Source of the DNA: Dipteronia dyeriana | Lineage: Eukaryota > Streptophyta > Magnoliopsida > Sapindales > Sapindaceae | DNA: 64,000 bases | Reading direction: 5' to 3' | Assembly (NCBI GenBank): GCA_032871835.1 | Contig: CM065297.1 | Span: forward strand, 94,013,052-94,077,051 | Part shown: positions 1 to 11,265 of the stretch, in pieces | How positions within the stretch are numbered: position 1 is the stretch's first letter | Layout of the letters: each line of letters starts with the position of its first letter | The notes under the pieces: model-generated | What the model saw: the letters and a program-made list of their open reading frames with translations, nothing else | Told to the model about the DNA's origin: nothing | Database searches by the model: none | Program-made: the position numbers and the translations under genes

Positions 1-20
1 TATATATATATATATATATA
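1..20. repeat. TA microsatellite at window edge
   Basis: Uninterrupted TA dinucleotides that continue beyond the left edge. Confidence 0.9.
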
Positions 21-316
21 CATTCAAAAACATCATACAGTCAATTTAAATCGTGCCTACACAATCATACATACAGGAGCATCGAAAACAATTTCTTGTT
101 CCGAAAATAAAACCAGGGCCTGATACCAATTGTTGATACCAATTCCCATCTCATGGGTGTGGGCACGGTCCCAACTCCTTGAGGTGACACCCACAGATAC
201 ATATCAGAGCACTCCTCTAAGAAGCCCTCAGACGGAGAGCCACGATTCGTCACACGATCACGCGTGAGAATTCTCGGGGATCGGCCAGTCGCCACTGTCT
301 TTGCTCTGATACCAAT
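21..316 (-). mobile_element. 5' leader of copia element X (partial)
   Basis: This short piece lies on the internal side of the LTR at 317-2488, so it is the start of the untranslated leader of an element running left out of the window. The stretch around 50-110 matches the leader of the neighbouring copia element at about 7428-7490 (shared words such as cctacacaatcatacatacaggagcatc-like sequence). About 190 bp between them (110-300) is absent from the sister element and holds a second primer-site-like word near 119-132. No coding sequence is visible. Confidence 0.6.
303..314 (-). promoter_or_regulatory. tRNA-iMet primer binding site, element X
   Basis: GCTCTGATACCA on the plus strand is the complement of TGGTATCAGAGC, the usual plant primer site for the initiator Met tRNA. 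It sits three bases from the LTR edge at 317, which makes that LTR the 5' LTR of a minus-strand element. Confidence 0.85.
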
Positions 317-2488
317 TGTTGGAACCCAGTTTACCGGTCGCGCAACGGAAACGGGTTTTAATTTTTTTTATACAGATCGTAATCTGTATCTGGGACCAGT
401 GAACTTATAATCTTATTTATTTTCGGAACAAATACATATACTAATTATTACACTAATAAAATATATATGTAAATACAGGAAATTGTAATCAATAATAAAA
501 AGAAGATTAAAAGATAGAACCATACCAACGTTTGGAGACTCCTTCGCTTTTCGATTTGCTTCTGGTCTGTACCACTGATCTTCCTCGCTATCTCCTTAGA
601 CTAGTAACTGCGTGTGGGCGTGTCACGGACTCGGGATCTTAGAATGGAGGATGCAAGAAAATTAAGAAACTCTTTCTTTATTTTCACTATGCAACACTTG
701 TATTTTTTTTCTCTCTTTTTGGTGTATTGATCTCACACACCTCTTACTTGAATATATCACAACAATTGCATATATTCTTTTCACACACTGCCTTTGATTA
801 ACGCACCACTTAAAGCGTTTGACAAAAATAAAAAAACAACTCTTTTATCATTCTTTTGTCAAAAAAATTTGATTGATATTTGTGATAAAAAACAAAACCA
901 ACCTTTTTTTTTTCTTATTAATGCGTGAACCCCCTTTTTCTCTTTTGCACAAAATATATCAAATTATATATATGTGTGCTATGCTATGCAGAACACCTTT
1001 TTCTATTTTTTTAATTATTAAATAATATATATATTACATATATAATATTTAACTTTTAAAAACTTTCAAATAAAAAATATCTCATATCTTTTATTTGATT
1101 TTTAAAACTTTCAAATAAAAAATATCTCATATCTTTTATATGATTTAAAAAAAAATTCAAATAAAAAATATCCCATATCTTTTATTTGATTTTAATTTTT
1201 AAATTCAAACTATTTAAATTCAAAAATAAAATATTTAATTTAATAAAATAAAATAATCATATTATCTTATTTTATTAAAAAATAAATATCAACATACACC
1301 CTCTATTTAGTGATTAATAACATAATTAAATAATCTCATTATTTAAGTTATTTAATCACCATTATCTATTAATTAAATAATCTCATTATTCAATTAATTC
1401 CCGAATAAATACGTGTCACTTTCGTAACACAATTAACTAGACAATCCAATTAATTAACTGTGACCCTTGTTACCTAAATCGATCGAGCTAGCAAGGAGAC
1501 CTAATGGACCCACAGTATTTTAAGCTCCAATAATCATCGGAATCATTAATTTAAACTCTTTAAATAATATTCCTTGATTATTAACTCCGGTGTTATTCCA
1601 CTAAAAACCCGAAGCTGCACTCTCTCAACTGCAGACGTTTTTACACAGACCAATACAACTCGGTGTCCATCGATATAGCTATTACACATGGTGTGATCCT
1701 CCACAATAGTTCATAATTAGAGCTGGGTCATAATGTCCGTTATACCCCTCTAATTACATATATCCTTTAAGTACCATTAATTCTCTAATGGACAATAAAT
1801 CCGACTTCCTCACGGAATTAGGAGAGCGCTCATATTGTCCAAGCCCCAAATCAACCCTTATGGGAACTACCATCTAGTTCTCACAAGAAGGAGTGGATTC
1901 CACTATTGTGTACAAACCTTCCCAGCCACAAGCCAAACCGCAATCCCAACATACAGAGTATATTGATCAAGAAATACATCTGACATCACCCATGGTATAT
2001 CAAAGACCATGATCTAACCTGAAGAAGTCGATAAGACACTCAGGATTAAGATCACCCATATATAGCCATCATTAGTTGATATATATGAATCTCATCGGTA
2101 AACGGATCTTTGTGTGAGATTCATATAGATCATGGCCCAGTCCTATATGATCACATCATACAAGATGCCTCCATTCTCATATCTCATATGAATGATTTAG
2201 GATAGAATCACTGTACATTACGGAATGGACCACAACTATAGATTAACCACAAATAAAGTACCCAGCTTTATTTGCAATCTATGGACTCTTTAGATTGCAC
2301 GTCTCTTACTGTATCCATCCGTATATGACACTCATATACACAGTTCGAGATTACATCCGGCAATCCAAGATGTTAATATGTATACAAGTTTATAAAATAA
2401 ATAATATAACAGAATGAATTGAACATTTTATTTTATTTACTTCATAAATCCATTTACAAATTACATGCTTAGGGCATAAACCCCAACA
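317..2488 (-). repeat. Complete copia LTR (5' LTR of element X)
   Basis: The LTR is 2172 bp. On the plus strand it begins TGTTGGAACCC and ends ATAAACCCCAACA, giving the short inverted ends expected of an LTR. It matches the LTR at 7507-9578 along its length, with indels mainly in the AT-rich middle. A primer binding site lies at its left edge and there is no polypurine tract next to it, so it is a 5' LTR whose element extends left. The right edge abuts a partial copy of the same LTR (2489-2967). Confidence 0.85.
1061..1195. repeat. 45-46-bp tandem repeat inside LTR
   Basis: Three copies of a unit around TTCAAATAAAAAATATCTCA, spaced 45 and 46 bp apart. It lies in the AT-rich middle of the LTR and is one reason the two LTR copies differ in length. 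Confidence 0.7.
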
Positions 2489-2967
2489 GATCTAACCAGA
2501 GGGAGTTGATAAGACACTCAGGATTAAGATCACCCATATATAGCCATCATTAGTTGATATATATGAATCTCATCGGTAAACGGATCTTGGTGTAAGATTC
2601 ATATAGATCATGACCCAGTCCTATATGATCACATCATACAAGGTACCTCCATTCCCATATCTCATATGAATGATTCAGGATAGAATCACTGTACATTACG
2701 AAATGGACCGCGACTATAGATTAACCACAAATAAAGTACCCAGCTTTATTTGCTATCTATGGACTCTTTAGATTGCACGTCTCTTACTATATCCATCCGT
2801 ATATGACACTCATATACACTGTTCGAGAGTACATCCGACAATCCAGGATGTTAATATGTACACAAGTTTATAAAATAAATAACATAACAAGAATGAATTA
2901 AACCTTTCTTTTTATTTACTTCATAAATCCATTTACAAATTACATGCTTAGGGCATAAACCCCAACA
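2489..2967 (-). repeat. Truncated copia LTR (3' LTR of element Y)
   Basis: This 479-bp piece repeats positions 2011-2488, starting at gatctaacc and ending at the LTR terminus CCCCAACA. The polypurine tract of element Y follows at 2968, so this is the start of Y's 3' LTR read on the minus strand. It stops abruptly where the complete LTR of element X begins, as expected if X inserted into Y's LTR. The remainder of Y's LTR would then lie left of the window. Confidence 0.8.
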
Positions 2968-2980
2968 ATCTCCCACTTGC
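2968..2980 (-). promoter_or_regulatory. Polypurine tract, element Y
   Basis: Read on the minus strand this is GCAAGTGGGAGAT directly before the LTR start TGTTGGGG. It is the plus-strand priming site typical of plant copia elements. Confidence 0.85.
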
Positions 2981-3121
2981 ATTAAAGCATACAAGGCATG
3001 TCTTGTAACCCTAGACCATCTAGGTGACCCGAAAACACTTTAGCCAGTAAGGTCTTTGTAAATGGATCAGTATGATTGTCTTGTGAGGCTATCTTTGTGA
3101 CGATCACATCTCCTCTCTGCC

Positions 3122-3475
3122 TTATCTCTCTATATGCTTCCCTCTCTTGTGGCTTCTTGGTTCTTTGGAATTATCCACAGCACCACTGTTATCACAATAA
3201 AGTGTGATGGGCTTATCCAGGTGTGGAACAACTTCCAGATCACTCAAGAACTTACGGAGCCAAACAACATTTTTAGCAGCTTCACAAGCAGCTACATATT
3301 CTGCTTCCATGGCGGAGTCTGCAATGCAAGATTGCTTGATACTTCTCCACACAATGGCTCCACCACCCAGGGTGAATACTGATCCAGATGTGGATTTTCT
3401 AGAATCCCTGTCTGACTGAAAATCAGAATCCGTGTATCCTAATGGGATCAAATCCTGTCCGGAATATACTAGCAT
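3122..3475 (-). pseudogene. Copia RNase H domain
   Basis: The C-terminal domain of copia pol, which degrades the RNA of the RNA/DNA hybrid during reverse transcription. The first part reads GYTDSDFQSDRDSRKSTSG, matching the family's GYSDADWAGD region with the catalytic Asp. It is followed by the SAMEAEYVAACEAAKNVVWL helix and the CDNSGA motif. The segment directly follows the RT segment on the same strand and ends about 140 bp before the polypurine tract. It is open over 117 residues, but it is separated from RT by a frame break near 3480. Confidence 0.85.
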
Positions 3476-3496
3476 ATACTTTCTCGTTCTCCGAAG

Positions 3497-4478
3497 CTAC
3501 TTGAGAATAGTCTTGACAGCAACCCAATGATCCAATCCTGGGTTGGACTGGTATTTACTGACTACTTCCACTGCATAGCAGATGTCCAGTCTCGTGCATA
3601 ATATAGCATACATGAGACTACCTATTGTCGATGCATAGGGTACACGTCTCATATCCTCAACTTCTTGAGGTGTCTTAGGACACTGTTCCTTAGACAAGTT
3701 AACTCCATACCTAGAAGGTAAATTACCTTTCTTGGAGTTTTGCATCGAAAATCGCACAAGAATCTTATCCATATATAATGCCTGAGACAGTGCTATGAGT
3801 TTGTTCCTACGATTCCTTATAAGATGGATCCCAAGAACATAACTCGCATCTCCCAAATCTTTCATTTGGAATTGGCTAGCCAGCCATCCCTTTACATCAG
3901 ACAACACTCCCACAACATTCCCAATGAGTAGGATATCACCTAAGCATATGACCAAGAAAACTACTTTCTTTATCAATGATGCGCTTGTAGACACAAGGCT
4001 CATCGACATTCTGATCGAAGCCATAGGTTTTGATCACATCATCAAACCTGATGTTCCAAGATCTAGACGCTTGCTTAAGCCTATAAATGAACCTTTGCAG
4101 CTTGCAAACCTTTTGCTCTTGATCTGAAGACATGAATCCCTCTAGTTGCATCATATAGATACTCTCATCAAGATTGCCATTCAAGAATGCAGTCTTGACG
4201 TCCATTTGCCTAATTTCGTAATCGAAATAGGCAGCAATGGATAAAAGAATCCTAATAGACTTAAACATGGCTACTTGTGAGAAAGTCTCTTCATAATCGA
4301 CCTCCTCTTTCTGGGTATAACCCTTGGCCACTAGCCTTGCCTTGAAGGTCTCTACCTTTCCGTCTACTCCTCTCTTTCTCTTGAAGATCCACTTTCTCCC
4401 TATGGGTTTTACCCCATCTGGTAAGTCTACAAGATCCCAGGCTGAGTTAGAGTACATGGACTCCATCTCGATATTCAT
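3497..4478 (-). pseudogene. Copia reverse transcriptase, broken
   Basis: Two overlapping open segments together cover copia RT. The upstream one (4478-3936) starts in the WDLVDLP and IGRKWIFKRKR motifs. It continues through KARLVAKGYTQ, the QMDVKTAFLNG catalytic block (first Asp present) and CKLQRFIYRLKQASRSW. The second (4024-3497) is in another frame and carries the remainder, including QMKDLGDASYVLGI. In the second catalytic block the usual YVDD is read as CLGD, so one of the paired Asp residues is gone. The frameshift near 3940-4020 and this substitution indicate an inactive enzyme. Confidence 0.88.
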
Positions 4479-4487
4479 GGCTTTAAG

Positions 4488-4916
4488 TTATTCCTCTTTA
4501 TCAGGATCTTCTATTGAATTCTTAAATGTCAATGGATCATCAACACTATCAGCAGAGACAACACCTTGTCCCTCACCTATAGCTAAATAGTGTTCAGGTT
4601 GTCTCACAACCCTCTCACTTCTTCTAGGTGGTAGTGTATCCTGATCAGGAACCATCTGACTCTCAGATGTTTGTGGATCAACAACTCTTGTTGATGAAGC
4701 ACTAGTCTCACTAGGCTTCAACTCATTCAATACAATCTTAGAACGTGGTTTATGGTCACTAATATAATTGTCCTCAAGAAACGTTGTATTTGTCGATACA
4801 AATACTTTGTTATCTTCGGGACTATAGATGTGTCCACCTCTGGTCTCCTTGAAGTATTCTACAAACAGGTAGACCACAGACTTGGAGTCTAGCTTTCCAG
4901 TTCTGTTCTTCAGCAC
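4488..4916 (-). pseudogene. Copia integrase C-terminal and linker to RT
   Basis: The segment holds the region downstream of the integrase core: a variant of the family's YKLWDPKTRKVF block (GGHIYSPEDNKVFVSTNTTF). A Ser/Thr/Pro-rich linker follows, with RRSERVVRQPEHYL, the conserved lead-in to copia RT. The stretch is 142 residues and open. A frame break near 4920-4978 separates it from the integrase core. Confidence 0.8.
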
Positions 4917-4978
4917 GTGTGCTGGATACCACCATATGCGGAAATGTCACAAACTAGCTTTACGATCATTCCACAACT

Positions 4979-5560
4979 CTAGGGAGTCTTAGGAATAGAT
5001 TTGGATGGCACCACATTCAAAATGTATGCCGCTGTTTGTAACGCATATCCCCATAAGGAATTTGGTAATGATAAGAAACTAATCATAGATCTCACCATTT
5101 CCATTAGGGTTCTATTTCTCCTCTCCGCTACACCATTTTGCTGAGGTGTACCGAGAGCTGTGAGTTGGGAAACTATCCCATGCTCGACCATGAAGTCTTT
5201 AAACTCTTGGTCAAGGTACTCACCTCCACGATCCGATCGTAGTGACTTGATAGTTCTACCTAATTGATTCTCAACTTCAGCTCAAAATTCTTTAAACATT
5301 TCAAATGTTTCCGACTTCCTTTGCATTAGGTAGTCGTATCTGTATCTTGAGTAGTCGTCTATAAAGGTGACATAATACTTATAACCATCCCTAGCTTTAA
5401 CATTCATCGGTCCGCATACGTCTGTATGTATAAGCTCTAGCGGTTCTTTAGCTGTAAGCTTTTGTCCAGTAAAAAGTCTCTTAGTCATCTTACATTCCAG
5501 ACAATATTCGCAGACAGGTAATGTGCCAACCTTTAACTCACTTAAAAGTCTGTTTTTTAC
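4979..5560 (-). pseudogene. Copia integrase core
   Basis: Integrase inserts the cDNA into the host genome. The upstream segment (5488-5282) has HTDVCGPMNVKARDGYKYY and FIDDYSRYRYDYL, containing the first catalytic Asp. The downstream segment (5191-4979) has [19 protein letters not shown] with the catalytic Glu. The middle part with the second Asp lies between 5191 and 5282 across a frame break or stop. The zinc-binding N-terminal part (GKM/CxxC type) lies around 5490-5570 and is only partly readable. Confidence 0.85.
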
Positions 5561-5605
5561 TAGTCTGTCTATCCGGTCAAGGTTGATATGACCAAGCCTT
5601 AGATT

Positions 5606-6211
5606 CTAGAGATACGTGTCATTATCTGGAGAAATCTTATGTCGTTTAGTTTTTTGTTTTGCAACCTTAAACATTTCCGTGTTTACCAGTGTAGTATGTA
5701 TTAACGGTCTTAACACATACAAATTGTTTTCATTAATTCCTGAACATATATTCAGACCATTCTTTCCAATAATAACAGACTTATTATTAAAAGAAATATA
5801 ATATTTTTGTTCTAACAACTTAGAAACGGAAATCAAATTCCGTGTAAATCCAAGAATATAAAATACATTGTCCAACAATATTAATTATTACAAAAAACGT
5901 AATCTAATTACGCCCACTGCTCGTGCCGACATGACATCTTCTGACTCCACACACATTGAGAAGGCTTGCTCCTCTAGCTGTGTCCAAGACTCAGTCCATT
6001 GTAAAGAAGAACAAATATTGTTAGTGGCCCCCGAATCAACAATCCAGGGTGAAGAATCATCTTCCACTAAACACGACTCAAGAACAAGTAAAACATATTT
6101 ACTTTTCTTGGACTTCTTCTTGCTTTGGGCTTTCTTGGGTTTGGGCTTACCATTCGCTTGTATGCCTCTCGAACAGTTTGTGTGGCATTGACAGCAGGCA
6201 CTGGAGGACAT
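5606..6211 (-). pseudogene. Copia protease and GAG-pre-integrase region
   Basis: The segment 6211-5888 carries a Lys-rich stretch and then WIVDSGATNNIC, the aspartic protease active site (DSGA) in intact form. The segment 5878-5606 (MLDNVFYILGFTRNLISVSK) matches the conserved end of the protease and the pre-integrase domain that leads to integrase. The two are in different frames. The protease normally cleaves the gag-pol polyprotein. Confidence 0.85.
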
Positions 6212-6335
6212 TCATCCGTAAGCACAAACTTGAGGTCTTTGGTGACCAATATTGCATTAATGTTAAGTTTCCACTTAGTGTAGTTATCACCAGTTAATTT
6301 ATCGTTTGCGAGAATTTAAAGTAATGCAAAAGACA
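6212..6335 (-). pseudogene. Copia gag N-terminal remnant
   Basis: On the minus strand from about 6335 the sequence reads through KLTGDNYTKWK and LKFVLTDECPPVP to VREAYKR. This is the start of a copia nucleocapsid precursor of the type that begins with a short GxNYxxW block. It then runs straight into the Lys-rich stretch next to the protease, so most of gag including the usual CCHC zinc knuckle is missing. Expected gag length is several hundred residues; about 60 remain. Confidence 0.75.
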
Positions 6336-7490
6336 TTATTGCTGAAATAAATAAAACATTCATTCAGTCATTTCTATTAACCGTTAATGCACCTAGATTC
6401 TACATGATTAAACGACTAACTTTAATCAAGTTATCTAGCGCATTAACTAATTAGAAACAAATTCTAATTAACTAATAAATTATTAATGATTTTTAACAAT
6501 TAAAAATCTAATATATTAGTGAATAATCTAAGACTTTGTAAACTATTTACTAGGGTTAGATTATTTTGTTAGTGTTTACCAAATTTTAACAATTAAAACT
6601 CTAACACTTTATTCGGTTCGTTTATTATTAGGTAATTAATTATATTAATCCTAATTACAATAAATGACCCTATTAATCTAACTTATTAAACTCTTTAATA
6701 ACTAGATTAATATTAATAAGAATTACCAAGTTTTCTAACCATTAAAAACTAATCTCATTATTCATAGCCAATTATGTATATTGTCCATTTTAATCACATT
6801 AAAAAAATACATAAAATATCAGGCAATGATGCATGTCTGGCATATCAAATATATTTGTATAGGCACATCTAATCTAAATGACATACGTATGCATGACAAT
6901 GCTTTTATCATCACATAATATAAAACATACATGAATTGACTGAGTACTGTGGATTATTTAACCTAAAAAATTGGAATCTAAAATTACAAAAAAAAAAAAA
7001 AATCCAAGGCATTCCTTGGTCTTCTAGTAACTTCAGATATCTTTCAGTCTCTTCAGATCACTCCGATTCATCTCATGAATCCGAAACGGGAAATCTGCAC
7101 GGAACACACTAGGTAACACTTGCCAACGGAACCGTGCGTGAACAGTACCCGGTGAACAGTGTCGGTGAATAGTACGTGTGACCAGTACGTCGTGAACAGT
7201 ACGGTGAACAGTACGCCGCTGTGAACAGTACCGACGTCGCGCGCGTTTCCAGTTCTTCGTTTACAGGTTACAATTTTTTTTTATTATTTACAATACAATA
7301 ACAGTAAAATAAATAAAATAAAAATTATACAACCCATAAACCCTAAATCCACAGTACCATAAAAAATTAATATTAACCATATTTAAATTAAACAATATAA
7401 TTATAAACATTCATATAATCATAAAGATGGTGCCTACACATTCATACATACATGAGCATCGAAAGCAATTTCCAGTTCCGAAAAATAAAT
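6336..7490 (-). other. Copia Y leader, AT-rich, non-coding
   Basis: About 1.15 kb between the gag start and the primer site. It is AT-rich with many stops on both strands and no recognisable gene. It includes the short GTGAACAGTAC array at 7139-7232 and a purine tract near 6987-7001. Confidence 0.6.
7139..7232. repeat. GTGAACAGTAC short tandem array
   Basis: At least five copies of a GTGAACAGTAC-like word in about 95 bp, separated by 4-9 bp GC-rich spacers. It stands out from the AT-rich leader around it. Confidence 0.75.
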
Positions 7491-7492
7491 TG

Positions 7493-7504
7493 GCTCTGAT
7501 ACCA
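7493..7504 (-). promoter_or_regulatory. tRNA-iMet primer binding site, element Y
   Basis: GCTCTGATACCA on the plus strand, complement of TGGTATCAGAGC, two bases from the LTR edge at 7507. It fixes the element's orientation as minus. Confidence 0.9.
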
Positions 7505-7506
7505 AT

Positions 7507-9578
7507 TGTTGGAACCCCGTTCACCGGTCACACAACGGAACTAGGTTTTATATTTTTTTATATATATACAGATCATAATCTGTATCTGGGACCAGTGAAC
7601 TTGGGATCGTAATTATTTTTCGAAACTAATACATACAATATGTAAACACAGAAAATTATAATCAATAAAATCAGAAGAACATACCAACGTTTGAAGGCTC
7701 ATTCACTTTACGTTATGCTCCTTTCTGAACCAATCTTACCAACGTTTGGAAGCTCCTTCACTTTACGATGTGCTCTTGTTTGAACCACTCGATCTTCCTT
7801 GCTATCTTCCAGGACTGGTAACTGTGTGTGGACGTGTCACGATCTCAGGAACTTGAATGGAGGATGTAGAGAGAATTGAAGAAACTTTTTCTTCTATGTG
7901 TTTCAAAAACACACAAAACATGAAACAATATATATATATAACTATATATATCACTACTGCTCTCGCTTTTACATAAATATATGTATGCCACTGCTGCTCT
8001 CGCTTTATGCACAAATATCTATATATCAATTATGTTACTTGCTTACGAATATCTGTAGCTTGCTTCTAAATATATATATATATATATATATTTATTAAGT
8101 ATTTGCATCCTATGTAAATTCTTCTTTTGACTATTGTTGCATGTACACACTAATTTACATCCAATGCAATCTCTTGTGTTTTTAATTGATATATATCTTT
8201 TAATTATCATTTTCAAAAAGATATCATTTTCAAATATATCTAATATATTAAAAGTAATAATAAGTATTTTAAATTTAAATTTAAATTCAAATACTTAGAT
8301 AAATGATTTAGTAAAAATAAAATAATCTTATTATTTTATCTTCACCTAAATCCATATATCAACTAACACCCTCCAATTAATAGTTAATTAATAATTCATA
8401 ATTATCAATATAATTAAATAATCTAATTATTTAATTAATTTAACTATTAACATTCATTAATTAAATAACCTCATTATTCAATTAATTCCCGAATATATAT
8501 ACGTGTCACTTTTGTAACTCAATTAATTGGACAATCCAATTAATTAACCGTGACCCTTGTTACCTAAATCGATCGGGCTAGCAAGGGGACCTAATGGACA
8601 TACAGTATTTTGAGCTCCAATAATTCTCAGAATCGTTAATTAAACTCTTTAATTAATATTTCTTGATTATTAACTCCGGTGTTATTCCACTAAAAATCCG
8701 AAGCTGTACTCTCTCAACTGTAGATGCTTTTACACAGACCGATACAACTCGGTGTCCATCGATATAGTTATTAAATATGGTGTGATCCTCCACAGTAGTT
8801 CATAATTAGAGTTGTGTCATAATGTCCGCTATACCCCTCTAATTACATATATCCTTTAAGTACCGTTGATTCTATAATAAACAATAAATCCTATTTCCTT
8901 ACGAAATTAGGAGAGCACTCATATTGTCCAAGCCCCAAATCAACCCTTAAGGGAACTACCATCTACTTCTCACAAGAATGAGTGGATTCCACTATTGTGT
9001 ACAAACCTTCCCAGCCACAAGCCAAACCGTAATCCCAACATACGGAGTATATTGATCAGAAAATGCATTTGACCTCACCCATGGTATATCAAAGACCACG
9101 ATCTAACCTGAAAAAGTCGATAAGACACTCAGGATTAAGATCACCCATATATAGCCATCATTAGTTGATATATATGAATCTCATCGGTAAACAGATATTG
9201 GTGTGAGATTCATATAGACCATGGCTCAGTTCTATATGATCACATCATACAAGATTCCTCCATTCTCATATCTCATATGAATGATTCAGGATAGAATCAC
9301 TGTACATTACGGAATGAACCGTAACTATAGATTAACCACAAATAAAGTACCCAACTTTATTTGCTATCTATGGACTCTTTAGATTGCACGTCTCTTACTG
9401 TATCCATATGTATATGACACTCATATACACAGTTCGAGATTACATCCGACAATCCAGGATGTTAATATGTACACAAGTTTATAAAATAAATAACATAACA
9501 AGAATGAATTGAACCTTTCTTTTTGTTTACTTCATAAATCTATTTACAAATTACATGCTTAGGGCATAAACCCCAACA
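7507..9578 (-). repeat. Copia 5' LTR of element Y
   Basis: The LTR is 2072 bp, begins TGTTGGAACCC and ends ATAAACCCCAACA on the plus strand. It matches 317-2488 and, over its last part, 2489-2967. It contains a TA/AT microsatellite at about 8069-8092. It should hold the promoter reading leftward, but I cannot place a TATA box with confidence in such AT-rich DNA. Confidence 0.9.
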
Positions 9579-10189
9579 GTTCTGGCACCATGTCAAAAAA
9601 TACTTGCTGAAATTGTGGCGTAACTCCTCACGTCAGATTACCAGGGAGTTCATCAGCCATCGACATCCTTGTCCACCACACACCTTGCATCACTTTCTGA
9701 CTAATGCTTTGTGCACAATTATAGACCACTAGCAGTAACATATCCTCTTCCATGGTCAGCGGGGAAAATTGCCAAAAGGATAAACATGTCCTTGCATCAC
9801 CCAATCCTATGAAAGACCTTCTGTCCATTCATCACATACATGGTGTAAGACTTGCTACTAGAACGGCGAGTGCTTTGCCGGATAAGCCCCACACCACCAC
9901 CAGAGACTTTGAACATTCAATTTTTTTTTATATTCAATAAACGCCTTGTGTAACCCATATTGGATCGCCATGACTTGTACCTGCCACTACAAGCCAACAA
10001 CAAAAAAAGTTCTCATTAATCTCTATTTTTCTTTTCATCAAACCCACTGAGTTCGAAACCGCTTTCAAGACGTATCTCTTTTGTTAAACCATACTAGGCA
10101 ACCATCATTATCATCCAAAAACCACCAAGTCCTCCATACGATCTCCCATAAAGACTTGAAAGAAAAAAAACGACATCGCCAAACCATAG
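9579..10189 (-). mobile_element. Internal remnant of third LTR element (Z)
   Basis: The stretch sits on the internal side of the primer site at 10190-10201, so it should be leader and gag of another minus-strand LTR element, cut off by insertion of copia Y at 9578. An open stretch of 66 codons (9828-9628, minus) is present but I do not recognise it as gag or any other family. No protease or pol motif is visible. Confidence 0.45.
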
Positions 10190-10201
10190 GCTCTGATACC
10201 A
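10190..10201 (-). promoter_or_regulatory. tRNA-iMet primer binding site, element Z
   Basis: GCTCTGATACCA two bases before the LTR start TGTTGGAGATT at 10204. Confidence 0.75.
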
Positions 10202-10203
10202 GT

Positions 10204-11265
10204 TGTTGGAGATTTTCAGAACTGATGATCGCAGAATTATCGTGCCTAATATATGCCTATAACTCATAGCAATTAATAACGTCAATAGCAGAAAAATATA
10301 TGAGAGAAAATAAACCAATCACAACACAAGATTTACGTGGAAAACCCGAGTCGGGTAAAAAACCACGGGCCATCAGGACGATAGAGAAAATTCCACTATA
10401 TAATAAATTGTTACAACCATATATTCCAGGATTCTCTCACACACCCAAACCCCAAACCACGCTCACAAGATCCTAACTAAGAACTCCACAATATCCCCTA
10501 GGTCTCCCCAGAATATCACCCACGGATTTCTAACTTGATCCACTGATATTCCCTTTGATCCCTCCCGGATATTCCCTCGGGTCTCTCACCCGGATCTCTC
10601 CACTACTCTCTGATGTTACATGGCGTTCTATTTTGCTCAACACAAAATAACCTAGATACAAGGTCTATTTATACTAGTTACAGGGAGTTTACTATAAAAG
10701 GAAATCCTACTCCTAAATGTACAAGACTTACTTGTTCCACATAAATACTATTTCCTATTTATAACAAGTCTTCTTGTTAAGGAGAAATCCCTTTCCTTCA
10801 AGTACATGACTTTCCTATTTTTCATAAAGACAAACTCTTTTCTTTTCTGATTAGCACAAGAACTTCCAGAAGAAAACATATTTCCTATTTTCGTGTAACA
10901 TTCCTAATTTGGGTAAAATCGGTTATTACCGCGGCTTGGGTCGTGGTTGGCCACCTGCGCCCAGCACCACGGACCAAAACTGTCAACCACCGCTCTGAGT
11001 ACCGTGGTTGGTGCATTGCCTCCGCTGTATAAATCCACAGGAGTTCGATCGCTCCCTGTGCCACAGTCTGTGCATGTGTCTGTACAGCGGTCCAGGCCGC
11101 GGTACCTACCAGACTTCGTTTCTTCAGTTCTTCTTTGTCTTCAAACTCCCTCAAACACCATCTTCGACTCCAAACGTTATCCCATGTCTCCAGGAAGCTC
11201 CACATCAATTGAGTCTTGTTTTGTTAACATTGGGTTCACTTGAGAATACGAGCCAAAACCTAACA
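10204..11265 (-). repeat. LTR of third element (Z)
   Basis: A likely 1062-bp LTR. It starts TGTTGGAGATT next to a primer site and ends AAAACCTAACA, so the ends form an inverted TGTTxG. It contains the ATTTACGTGGAAAACCC motif, also seen in variant form in the LTRs at 23 kb, 27 kb and 54 kb. No second copy is in the window, so the right boundary rests on the terminal inverted repeat alone. Confidence 0.55.

Larger units (their letters stand above)
2489..9578 (-). mobile_element. Ty1/copia retrotransposon Y, minus strand
   Basis: Order on the minus strand: 5' LTR (9578-7507), primer site, about 1.1-kb leader, gag remnant, protease, integrase, reverse transcriptase, RNase H, polypurine tract, start of the 3' LTR. 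Integrase before RT is the copia order. The base after the right LTR begins gttct, a candidate target duplication whose partner is off the window. The coding region is broken by stops and frameshifts and gag has a large internal deletion, so the copy cannot be autonomous. Confidence 0.9.
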
